A DNA stretch of 64,000 nucleotides from CAZPMC01 sp964587755 (GTDB lineage Bacteria > Bacillota > Clostridia > Acetivibrionales > DTU013): positions 1 to 64,000 of the forward strand of contig CAZPMC010000008.1 of NCBI GenBank assembly GCA_964587755.1, read 5' to 3'. Below, in pieces: positions 17,323-24,987 of the stretch (positions are counted from its first letter, which is position 1; every line of letters begins with the position of its first letter). The notes below the pieces were generated by a model. It saw only the letters and a program-made list of their open reading frames with translations. It was not told the DNA's origin and ran no database searches. Made by a program: the position numbers and the translations under genes.

Positions 17323-18552
17323 ATGGATATAATAAGTAAACTAAAAATGTATAAGGAGAATACAGAAAAGCAGGTCACGGGGCTGGAATGTAATAGAGGC
17401 TACTGTGACAATAAAGATATAGATGCTTTTATACCCGGAAAAGTGATATCAAATGATGAAGGCAGTGTGTACGTTATTGAAAACACTTATCCGGTTTCAT
17501 ATTTATATGGAGGCTTCCGACTGGAAGATGCGCTTAATGTCGAAAGCGGAATACTTTCCATACTCGGCGGCGATGACTGTCAGGGCATAAATGCAAAGGA
17601 GCTTTTGTATATCGATACAGAGACCACAGGCTTGTCTGGAGGTACTGGGACGGTAGCTTTTCTTGTGGGGGTTGGTTTCTTTTCGCAAGATTACTTTGTA
17701 GTGCGGCAGTATTTTATGAGGGATTATGATGAAGAACCAGCAATGCTTGTGGAGCTTACGAGGCTAATCCGGCAATATAAAAGCTTTGTATCATTCAATG
17801 GGAAGGCCTTTGACATAAATCTATTGAATAGCAGGTTTATAGCAAACAGGATAAGGTCATCCATTTATCAGGTTCCCAATATTGACTTGCTTTACCCGTC
17901 CCGCAAGGTATGGGGGCTTAAGCTCAGCAGTTGCAGGCTGTCTTCTCTTGAGGAAAATATTCTGGGAGAGTTTAGATGTGATGATATTCCCGGAGCACTA
18001 ATCCCATCTGTCTATTTTCAATACCTTGATGACAGGGATGCCAAAGAGATGGTAAAGGTTATAAAGCATAACTGTCTTGATATACTATCTATGGTTTCAC
18101 TACTTACTAAGCTTTCCTCAATGCTTTCGAGCCCTGTATCCCATACAGACGGAGAATATGAAATGCTTGGGGTGGGAAAGATTTTTGAGACCAATGGAAA
18201 TGTAGAGTGTATGATAGATTGTTTCGAGGCGTGCACCGGCTCTAAGCGTCACCTGATAAAATCTCAAGCGGTCAAAAGACTTACAGCAGTATACAAAAGA
18301 GAGGGTGACTATGACAAGGCACTCACCCACTGGCAATCACTTGATGAGGAGGGCGCAGGCTTTGAAATTTTCCATCAGGTGGAAATGGCCAAATACTACG
18401 AACACAAGGCTAAGGACATAAAAACGGCATTAATGATTGTAGATAAGGCTATAGGTCAATGCCTTCGCGCCGGCTTAACAGAGGGCAAACAGGAGGAACA
18501 ACTAAAAAAGCGCAGGGAAAGGCTTTTGCGAAAACTAAAGTACGCTACTTAA
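17323..18552 (+). CDS. mrfB: Metal-dependent exonuclease MrfB (YprB family, RNase H-like)
   Basis: A 409-residue protein. The segment from about residue 92 has YIDTETTGLSGGTGT, the DxE motif of DEDD exonucleases, followed by SFNGKAFDINLL and, near residue 245, a His-x4-Asp (HNCLD) that completes the DEDDh site. The C-terminal 100 residues look helical and TPR-like. In Bacillus MrfB is the nuclease partner of MrfA and needs its acidic residues. The pair is closely spaced, so MrfAB is a complete two-gene repair system here. The 3' end overlaps the convergent FN3 gene by 8 bases. Confidence 0.9.
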   Translation: MDIISKLKMYKENTEKQVTGLECNRGYCDNKDIDAFIPGKVISNDEGSVYVIENTYPVSYLYGGFRLEDALNVESGILSILGGDDCQGINAKELLYIDTETTGLSGGTGTVAFLVGVGFFSQDYFVVRQYFMRDYDEEPAMLVELTRLIRQYKSFVSFNGKAFDINLLNSRFIANRIRSSIYQVPNIDLLYPSRKVWGLKLSSCRLSSLEENILGEFRCDDIPGALIPSVYFQYLDDRDAKEMVKVIKHNCLDILSMVSLLTKLSSMLSSPVSHTDGEYEMLGVGKIFETNGNVECMIDCFEACTGSKRHLIKSQAVKRLTAVYKREGDYDKALTHWQSLDEEGAGFEIFHQVEMAKYYEHKAKDIKTALMIVDKAIGQCLRAGLTEGKQEEQLKKRRERLLRKLKYAT

Positions 18553-19729
18553 GAGATAATGTCACGACTGTATTACTTTTATCCGAAAGGTTGTCAGATG
18601 TGTCAAATGCTCTTACCCAATATATGCCCAAACCAAAGATAGCATTATTTTTCACGGTTATTGATGTTTTTGTTGTTGTAGCAACTATTATGTTGTTGCA
18701 ATAAATATTGTAACCCTTAACTTTAACATTATCCTTTGAAGCATCCCATGTAAGTGAAACGGAAGAGCCTTTTATTGCTCTTATTTTTAACATTGAGGGT
18801 GTAGTTGGCGCCTCAAGATCTTTTAAAGTTGAAACCGTAAGTGGTGCACTTGCAGCAGAGGAGAAGCCGGAGGTGTCAATTGCTTTTACGGTAAAACTCA
18901 GCTTTGTACCCGGTGTAAGCTTCTTACAGACAAAGGAAGGCTTTGCGGGACTGCCAACCAGCTTTCCATCGCAATACACCTCATACTTTTTTACTTTTAC
19001 ATTGTCAGATGAAGGAGACCATTTGAGGGTTACCTGGGTTTGTGTGATGGAAGTTGCCCTAAGATCTGAAGGTTTGGCAGGGGCGGAGGTATCTTTTAAG
19101 GTGCTGATATAAGATGTTTTACTGAAGGTATAATTCCCCGCAAGGTCAATTGCCTTAATCGTAACGGCATAATTATTGCCGGGTGACAAGCTTTTACATG
19201 TGTAGGTTGTTTTTGTCGTTGAGCCTTTTCTTGATCCGCAAATATAGATCTCATAACGTTTTAGATCCACATCGTCTGATGACGGCTCCCAGCTCAGGGT
19301 GAGGGATGTATGCTCAACCCGGGATGCAAAAGGCGCACCGGGAGCTTTGGGGGGCGTATGATCTGCAATAGTGGAAACAATTAATGATTGGCTGCTTTCC
19401 GAGACATTTCCAGAAGCATCATAAGCTTTAACTGTGTATGTGTATTTCTGTCCCGGTATGAGATACCGGCTGGTAAAAGTATTTTTTGAGGTCGTAATAA
19501 TTTTCTTACCGTCTCTGTACAAATAATAGCCTTTAACTTTGACATTATCAGTAGACTGTGACCATTGAAGTGTCACTGATGTATGGGTTTTATTGACCAC
19601 TGTAATGTCCTGTGGCGCAGACGGAGGCTTTGTATCAGCCTGCAGGGCTGCTGCGAAACCTGGACATGCTGCAAAAAGAATAATGATGTAAACCAAGGTG
19701 ACATTAAGACATAATTTTTGAAATTTCAT
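18545..19729 (-). CDS. Secreted protein of four fibronectin type III domains
   Basis: A 394-residue protein with a signal peptide (hydrophobic about residues 8-28, cleavage likely after AFA-like GFAAAL) and four tandem FN3 modules starting near residues 35, 130, 220 and 310. Each repeats a SVTLQW-type strand, DNVKVKGY-type linker and Y-x-V-KAxD motif. No catalytic, dockerin or anchoring domain is present, so it may be a stand-alone adhesive or spacer protein released outside. It lies downstream of the cyclic di-GMP sensor gene on the same strand with a 157-base gap that has a GGAGG site but no riboswitch I can recognise. Its 3' end overlaps mrfB by 8 bases. Confidence 0.88.
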   Translation of the reverse strand: MKFQKLCLNVTLVYIIILFAACPGFAAALQADTKPPSAPQDITVVNKTHTSVTLQWSQSTDNVKVKGYYLYRDGKKIITTSKNTFTSRYLIPGQKYTYTVKAYDASGNVSESSQSLIVSTIADHTPPKAPGAPFASRVEHTSLTLSWEPSSDDVDLKRYEIYICGSRKGSTTKTTYTCKSLSPGNNYAVTIKAIDLAGNYTFSKTSYISTLKDTSAPAKPSDLRATSITQTQVTLKWSPSSDNVKVKKYEVYCDGKLVGSPAKPSFVCKKLTPGTKLSFTVKAIDTSGFSSAASAPLTVSTLKDLEAPTTPSMLKIRAIKGSSVSLTWDASKDNVKVKGYNIYCNNIIVATTTKTSITVKNNAIFGLGIYWVRAFDTSDNLSDKSNTVVTLSLK

Positions 19730-19886
19730 GATTTATCCTCCAAATGTTTAATATTGTGCATGGAATATATTACCATATGCATCAGAATAAATCATTTTCC
19801 AAAATACGTCAAGAACACGCGTTCGATTATGATGAAAGCATTGCTATGAACGACATATTTTCTTGGAGGAGTCGGGGAAATAATTC

Positions 19887-22580
19887 TTAGTTTAACGTAT
19901 GCTTGTAAGATTTAATAATATTTATAAAGACATCTGCCAGAACAGGGTCAAACTGACCTCCGGCACAGCTTTTTATTTCTTCGAGAGCTTCCTGTGTTGA
20001 TACACCTTTGTGATAGGGCCTGTCACTTGTCATTGCGTCAAAGGCGTCAATAATAGCCAGTATACGGCATTCAAGGGGGATAGCTTCACCTTCCAGAGAG
20101 TTTGGGTACCCCTGGCCGTTCCAGTGCTCATGGTGGTGGAGAATTAAAGGAGCAACAGCCGACAGCTCCTTAGAGCGGCTTGCAATATTGTAGCCTATAT
20201 GAACATGCTCTTTCATTTTATTGTATTCGGCCTTTGTCAGCTTCGCCGGTTTATTTAATATCGTATCTGGAATGCCAATCTTTCCAATGACGTGAACCTT
20301 TGCTAAAAGCAACAGATTTCTTTTTTGCATGTCATGAAGCCCTAATGCCTCGCTCATCAAAAGAGATAGTTCGACAATTCTTTCAACATGTCCCTGAGAT
20401 ACATAATCCCTTTCGGATAATGCTGCCAGAAGCATCTCTACAATATTACTCTTTTCGCTTCCTGACTGACTTACCTTATACCGGTACATAATATCATCTG
20501 CCCTGCGGTAAACATTATAAATATCATTTTCGTCCTCATCATTTAGAGCAGCTACTCCTACGGATATGCTAAAGGGCACCAGAGTATTTGCCCGGCTGAC
20601 TTTATCTATGCGTTTGATTATTTGCTCTGCTTTTTCCTGGGCACGGGTATAATCAGTGTTTGGCAGGATAATACAGAACTCGTCACCGCCGATTCTGGAA
20701 ATAATACAATTTGATTTGCAAACAGAAGCTAAGATTTTTGCTGATTCTATTAAAAGTGCGTCGCCAGTGCTGTGGCCAAAAGTATCGTTTATGAGCTTTA
20801 AGCCGTCTACATCAATGACAATAATGCTCAGAGGAGCCAGCTCATCAAGCATATTATTCATCCTAGACATTACAGTTTCGAAATAGTTTCTGTTGAAGGT
20901 GCCAGTCATACTATCTGTAAATGCTTGCCGCCTTATGGTTTCCTCGGCATTTTTAATGGCTGTTATATCAGAAAAAATCATGCTTAAATAATCCTTCTTG
21001 GGGCTGAAGGCAGATAGCTTGTACCACTTGTCCCTGAGCTTTATAGGAGTATCTGGAATTGTTAATTCGTAAGATGCCGCTGTTTCATCGTAGGTTTTAT
21101 GCAATGTCATTCTTAACGCTTCCAATTCGGGCAGGGAGGCGAACATATCGGTGCCTATCACATTTTTCTCCTTAAGCCCCATTTGTTCGATAAATTTATT
21201 GTTTGACTCCAGTATTGTACAATGAATAACCTGACCCTTTTCGTCTGTCTTTATCTTGTTATAAGTAAATCCGTCGGTCATGTTTTCAAAAAGTGACTTA
21301 TAATTTGTTTCGTTTTCTTTTAGATTCTCCCTCAAAAGTATGTAAAGATTTTTCAACTCTCTTGCCATAGCTAAAATAAGAGTCAGCAGGAAGTAAAACA
21401 TTCCAAGAGAGCTGAGTTCTGTCACTTGCAGCAGTGGAGATGTATTGTAAAACATTGAGAAGGTATCGACAACTCCTGTTATACAAAAAACAAATATTCC
21501 TGAAACAAAGAGAATTGTACCCTTAATGTCATTTCTCCAGTTCCTTATAACTGTATAAGATACAAGACCCGCTGATATGACTGTGATAACATGAAAAACT
21601 TTATTGAAGTATATGCAGGATACAACGCCCAGAATATCAAGACTAAATGTTGCGATTGGGAGCAATATGTGCAATATCAGTTGTAAATAGAACAAAAAGC
21701 TGTGTACTCCCGGTTCGATGGTGTAAGTACGTTTTGTATATAAAAGAAACCAGATAGGTATAGTGAAAAGAAAGAAGATTGCACAATAAATTGAAGAAAT
21801 CCCTATGTTAAACAACAATTGAAGCAGGTGGCTGCCTTCTGAAATAGACCAGCCACCAAAGGATAGGGAAATCAGGGCTATATAAATTGTACTATGGAAT
21901 CTCCTTGAACCAAGTACTCCTATTATTAAAATGGCAATGCCAAATATTATAAAAAATGAGCTGAAAATAACGTTTAAAAGATTTGTTGAAATAATGTCGA
22001 GAAAGTGATCGCTGTAATTGCCAATAAAAATGTTAAGTAAAAACCCCGTATATTGCGGCAAAGGGGTTTGCAGCCTGAAGTAGACTGCTTTGCTGCTAAA
22101 ATTTGAAGGCAACTGGACGAAATGCCAGCCAGTTCCCGGTATCCGTACCTTTTCATCTGGGTTGAAGGTGCCGAAACTGTAGCTTAATTTACCGTCAATA
22201 AAAACCTGTGAGGTTTGCTGGGGGGACCTGAACCTAAGGGAATCATATTCTATTTCTGATTCAGGAAGTATGGCTCTTATCCAAATTGTATTGTATCCTT
22301 GAGGATTTTCCGGCCTCCCGGGAAAATGAAAGCTTGTCCACTCTTCTGATTCAATACTATCACTGAGCCATAAAAAGTGTCCATTTACATCTGCCGGAGA
22401 ATCGCCCCACCGGTATTGCCATTGTGAAGTTACAGGTATTATATCCTTTGAAGAGTATCCATTGTCTTTTAAAGAGTATTGAGCGTTGAGATTTGATACG
22501 AAAGTCCAAAACAAAATTAATGAGGCTATAAGAATAATTGTAAGTAAAGCACGTAGTACTGCTAACCTTTTTTGTACCAT
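19887..22580 (-). CDS. 7TM-sensor / PAS / GGDEF / HD-GYP cyclic di-GMP protein with altered HD dyad
   Basis: An 897-residue signalling protein. A signal anchor is followed by an extracytoplasmic beta-rich domain (about 40-185) like the 7TMR-DISM ligand-binding module, seven or so membrane segments (about 195-400), a PAS-like region (about 430-545), a GGDEF domain with intact IGGDEF near residue 630, and a C-terminal HD-GYP domain (about 710-890). GGDEF lacks an RxxD inhibitory site. In the HD-GYP domain the HD metal dyad reads HV (H763-V764, KVHVIGKIGIP), while the later HHHEHWNGQGYP is normal; a single GAC to GTC change would explain it. Phosphodiesterase activity is therefore doubtful. The ATG at 22580 has GGGGG upstream. 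Confidence 0.9.
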   Translation of the reverse strand: MVQKRLAVLRALLTIILIASLILFWTFVSNLNAQYSLKDNGYSSKDIIPVTSQWQYRWGDSPADVNGHFLWLSDSIESEEWTSFHFPGRPENPQGYNTIWIRAILPESEIEYDSLRFRSPQQTSQVFIDGKLSYSFGTFNPDEKVRIPGTGWHFVQLPSNFSSKAVYFRLQTPLPQYTGFLLNIFIGNYSDHFLDIISTNLLNVIFSSFFIIFGIAILIIGVLGSRRFHSTIYIALISLSFGGWSISEGSHLLQLLFNIGISSIYCAIFFLFTIPIWFLLYTKRTYTIEPGVHSFLFYLQLILHILLPIATFSLDILGVVSCIYFNKVFHVITVISAGLVSYTVIRNWRNDIKGTILFVSGIFVFCITGVVDTFSMFYNTSPLLQVTELSSLGMFYFLLTLILAMARELKNLYILLRENLKENETNYKSLFENMTDGFTYNKIKTDEKGQVIHCTILESNNKFIEQMGLKEKNVIGTDMFASLPELEALRMTLHKTYDETAASYELTIPDTPIKLRDKWYKLSAFSPKKDYLSMIFSDITAIKNAEETIRRQAFTDSMTGTFNRNYFETVMSRMNNMLDELAPLSIIVIDVDGLKLINDTFGHSTGDALLIESAKILASVCKSNCIISRIGGDEFCIILPNTDYTRAQEKAEQIIKRIDKVSRANTLVPFSISVGVAALNDEDENDIYNVYRRADDIMYRYKVSQSGSEKSNIVEMLLAALSERDYVSQGHVERIVELSLLMSEALGLHDMQKRNLLLLAKVHVIGKIGIPDTILNKPAKLTKAEYNKMKEHVHIGYNIASRSKELSAVAPLILHHHEHWNGQGYPNSLEGEAIPLECRILAIIDAFDAMTSDRPYHKGVSTQEALEEIKSCAGGQFDPVLADVFINIIKSYKHTLN

Positions 22581-22744
22581 CAGTAAACCCCCGATGTAAT
22601 ACATTTTATCTTTTGAATGCCAATAAATTAAATTTTAAGCAAATAAAGTATTTGAAATAATTATATCAAATTAAATAGAAAAATAAAGCATATATAGAAA
22701 ATCTTAAAATAAAAATTAAATATTGATGGTTTAAGGGGAATAAT

Positions 22745-24313
22745 ATGCGAAGGTCTTTTGTGAAATCTGCAATAATCTTGATATTTGCAGGATTGATTGT
22801 AAGACTTCTCGGATTTGTATACAGAATATATTTATCAAATCTTATCGGTGCTGAGGGCATGGGGCTGTATCAATTGGTGCTGCCTGTCTACACAGCTATT
22901 GTGCTAACAATAACCAGTGGGATTTCAATTGCCGTTTCAAAGATAATAGCACAACAGAGAGCTGGCATCCAAAGCCGCAATACGATTAGAATCACCTCCT
23001 ATGCAATGCTGCTTGTTGCAGTTGCAGGAATATTGGTATCAGTAGTGATATTTTTTAATGCCCGGTCTATAAGTGACAAAATACTAGGTGACTCAAGGAC
23101 ATATTATTCTCTGATTCTGATGGCACCGTGTTTACCGGCAGTTGTGGCAGCATCTGCCCTTAAAGGCTATTTTTATGGAATACAGCAGGTTACTCCTACG
23201 GCTCTTTCTCAAGTTGCAGAGCAGGTGGTCAAAATAGGATTTGTTTTAATATTAGCTCGTGGAGTAGCCTTAAAGAATGTGGAAATTGCTTGTGCAATAG
23301 CCACGCTGTCTGCTGCGCTGGGTGAAATAGTAAATTTGGCTGTACTTGCCGCAGTATATGCCTATAAAAAAAAGCGCGTTATGTCCGGTGTCCCTAAACA
23401 GCGTCTGATGAGTAAAAGAGCAATTGTATCACAGCTTTTAAAGATATCGGTCCCTGTGTCGGCAAACAGGCTGATTGTTTCAATATTATCCGCAGCGGAG
23501 CACATAATGATACCGGCAATGCTTGTATTGGGTGGACTTGACCGAAAAACTGGGATGGAGATTTTCGGGAGATTGACAGGTATGGCTCTACCTCTTATCA
23601 TGTTCCCCTCACTTGTGACAAATTCTCTTGCAACGACATTGGTACCTGCCATTTCGGAATCAGTTTCCCGTAAGAGCTACATGGTCCTAAATGAAAGAAT
23701 ATCTAAGTCGGTACAGGGAACGATAATTTTGGGAATGATATTTACAGCCATACTGCTATCGTATCCGGAACAGATAGGTAATCTTGTTTACCCAAGGGAG
23801 AAAATAGATGATATTTTATACATGCTGTCATTTTCTTGTGTTTTTATATATTTGCAGCAGACCCTGACAGGTGTTATGAACGGACTTGGTAAACAGGGAG
23901 TACTTTTGAGAAACACTGTAATAGGCTCGATATTAAGAATAGGGGCTATTTATTTTCTGATGCCCGCTTACGGTGTAAACAGTTATGCCTGGTGTCTATC
24001 AGGAAGCTTTGCGTTAATTTCTCTTATCGATCTTTTGGCAATAAATAAAATCACAGGCTTGGTTATCGATTTTAGGAACTGGTTTGTCAAACCAGGTGTG
24101 ATTGTGGCTGCTATGGTGCTTATAGGCAAGTATATTTATTACTTTTTTGATATATTTCAGTTAGGAGATAATGTAACCATATTGATAACATTGCCGACAT
24201 ATATGCTAATATCTTTTATTTTGATGGTGCTTTTTGGTGTTTTGAAATTTTCAGACCTTTCAGATATGTTTGGGACAAATATCATTAAATTTAAGAGAAA
24301 AACAGAGCATTGA
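22745..24313 (+). CDS. spoVB: Stage V sporulation protein B-like flippase
   Basis: A 522-residue MOP/MATE-superfamily polysaccharide flippase with about 14 hydrophobic segments. The N-terminus (KSAIILIFAGLIVRLLGFVYRIYLS) and the LIGAEGMGLYQL motif are typical of SpoVB/YtgP-type lipid II or wall-precursor flippases in Firmicutes; SpoVB is needed for spore cortex synthesis. It is transcribed divergently from the sensor gene and alone. Assignment to SpoVB rather than a paralogue such as YtgP/MurJ rests on memory of the family and is not certain. Confidence 0.8.
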   Translation: MRRSFVKSAIILIFAGLIVRLLGFVYRIYLSNLIGAEGMGLYQLVLPVYTAIVLTITSGISIAVSKIIAQQRAGIQSRNTIRITSYAMLLVAVAGILVSVVIFFNARSISDKILGDSRTYYSLILMAPCLPAVVAASALKGYFYGIQQVTPTALSQVAEQVVKIGFVLILARGVALKNVEIACAIATLSAALGEIVNLAVLAAVYAYKKKRVMSGVPKQRLMSKRAIVSQLLKISVPVSANRLIVSILSAAEHIMIPAMLVLGGLDRKTGMEIFGRLTGMALPLIMFPSLVTNSLATTLVPAISESVSRKSYMVLNERISKSVQGTIILGMIFTAILLSYPEQIGNLVYPREKIDDILYMLSFSCVFIYLQQTLTGVMNGLGKQGVLLRNTVIGSILRIGAIYFLMPAYGVNSYAWCLSGSFALISLIDLLAINKITGLVIDFRNWFVKPGVIVAAMVLIGKYIYYFFDIFQLGDNVTILITLPTYMLISFILMVLFGVLKFSDLSDMFGTNIIKFKRKTEH

Positions 24314-24352
24314 CCAGAAATGGAGAGGTATTTTTGAAATTCTGGATTAAAA

Positions 24353-24432
24353 GGTCAGGGAAGGTCAAAAATAAGCCTTGAATTAAATATGATAAGCGTG
24401 TAAAATTAAATCAAAAGTCAAAGAAAGTCAAA
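24353..24432 (+). promoter_or_regulatory. hsp20 promoter flanked by two CtsR operators
   Basis: The CtsR box consensus is RGTCAAA-NAN-RGTCAAA. AGTCAAA-GAA-AGTCAAA at 24416-24432 matches it perfectly and GGTCAGG-GAA-GGTCAAA at 24353-24369 matches with two mismatches. Between them lies a promoter, TTGAAT (24378-24383), 17 bases, TAAAAT (24401-24406). The arrangement predicts repression by CtsR and induction by heat. Confidence 0.8.
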
Positions 24433-24473
24433 GACAAACTATACCACTAAAATAAAAAATCGGAGGTGTTCAT

Positions 24474-24926
24474 ATGTTCGGATTAGTGCCATTTAGAAGG
24501 AGAAATGATGATCTTGCTATTAGAAGTAATCCCTTTGATTTTGCAACCATTTTTGATGACTTCTTTAATGATTCGTTTACTCCTGCATTTTTTGCATCAT
24601 CCCATCCCATAAGAGCAGATATTAGTGAGACTGATAAGGAATATATTCTCGAGGCTGATATGCCGGGAGCCAGAAAAGAGGATATTAAACTGGAATTAAG
24701 AGACGGCGTTCTTTCAATCGGCGTTGAGCATAAGGAAGAGAATGACATAAGGAAGGATAATTACGTTCGTAAAGAGAGAAGGTACGGTTCATACAGCAGA
24801 TCCTTCCGTGTTGACGGAGTAAACCATGAAAAAGTCTCTGCCAGCTATAAGGATGGTGTGCTAAAGGTAATTCTTCCGAAGCTTGCAGAGTCAAAGCCTA
24901 ACTCACACAGAATTGAAATACAGTGA
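24474..24926 (+). CDS. Small heat shock protein Hsp20
   Basis: A 150-residue alpha-crystallin-type chaperone, similar in layout to clostridial Hsp18. The alpha-crystallin domain spans about 40-140 and includes the terminal GVLKVILPK motif; the N-terminal FATIFDDFFND segment and the C-terminal RIEIQ are typical. It binds unfolding proteins without ATP and hands them to refolding chaperones. CGGAGGTG lies just before the ATG. Two CtsR boxes around its promoter indicate class III heat-shock control, and a strong bidirectional hairpin follows. Confidence 0.95.
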   Translation: MFGLVPFRRRNDDLAIRSNPFDFATIFDDFFNDSFTPAFFASSHPIRADISETDKEYILEADMPGARKEDIKLELRDGVLSIGVEHKEENDIRKDNYVRKERRYGSYSRSFRVDGVNHEKVSASYKDGVLKVILPKLAESKPNSHRIEIQ

Positions 24927-24941
24927 TAGTAGACGTACAAT

Positions 24942-24976
24942 AAAAAAGTCACCCGGATAAGAGGGTGACTTTTTTT
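24942..24976. terminator. Bidirectional terminator between hsp20 and the convergent glycosidase gene
   Basis: AAGTCACCC (24946-24954) pairs with GGGTGACTT (24963-24971), with an A-run before and a T-run after, so it can stop transcription from both sides. Confidence 0.9.
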
Positions 24977-24987
24977 GCATTCGGTAA

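Noticed and set aside
18545..19729. Repeated DNA in the FN3 gene as a possible CRISPR or tandem array
   Set aside because: The repetition is at protein level over about 90 residues with divergent DNA; there are no short identical repeats and spacers.
19730..19886. Possible cyclic di-GMP riboswitch before the FN3 gene, suggested by the neighbouring cyclic di-GMP sensor
   Set aside because: The conserved core of class I or II cyclic di-GMP aptamers is not visible on either strand.
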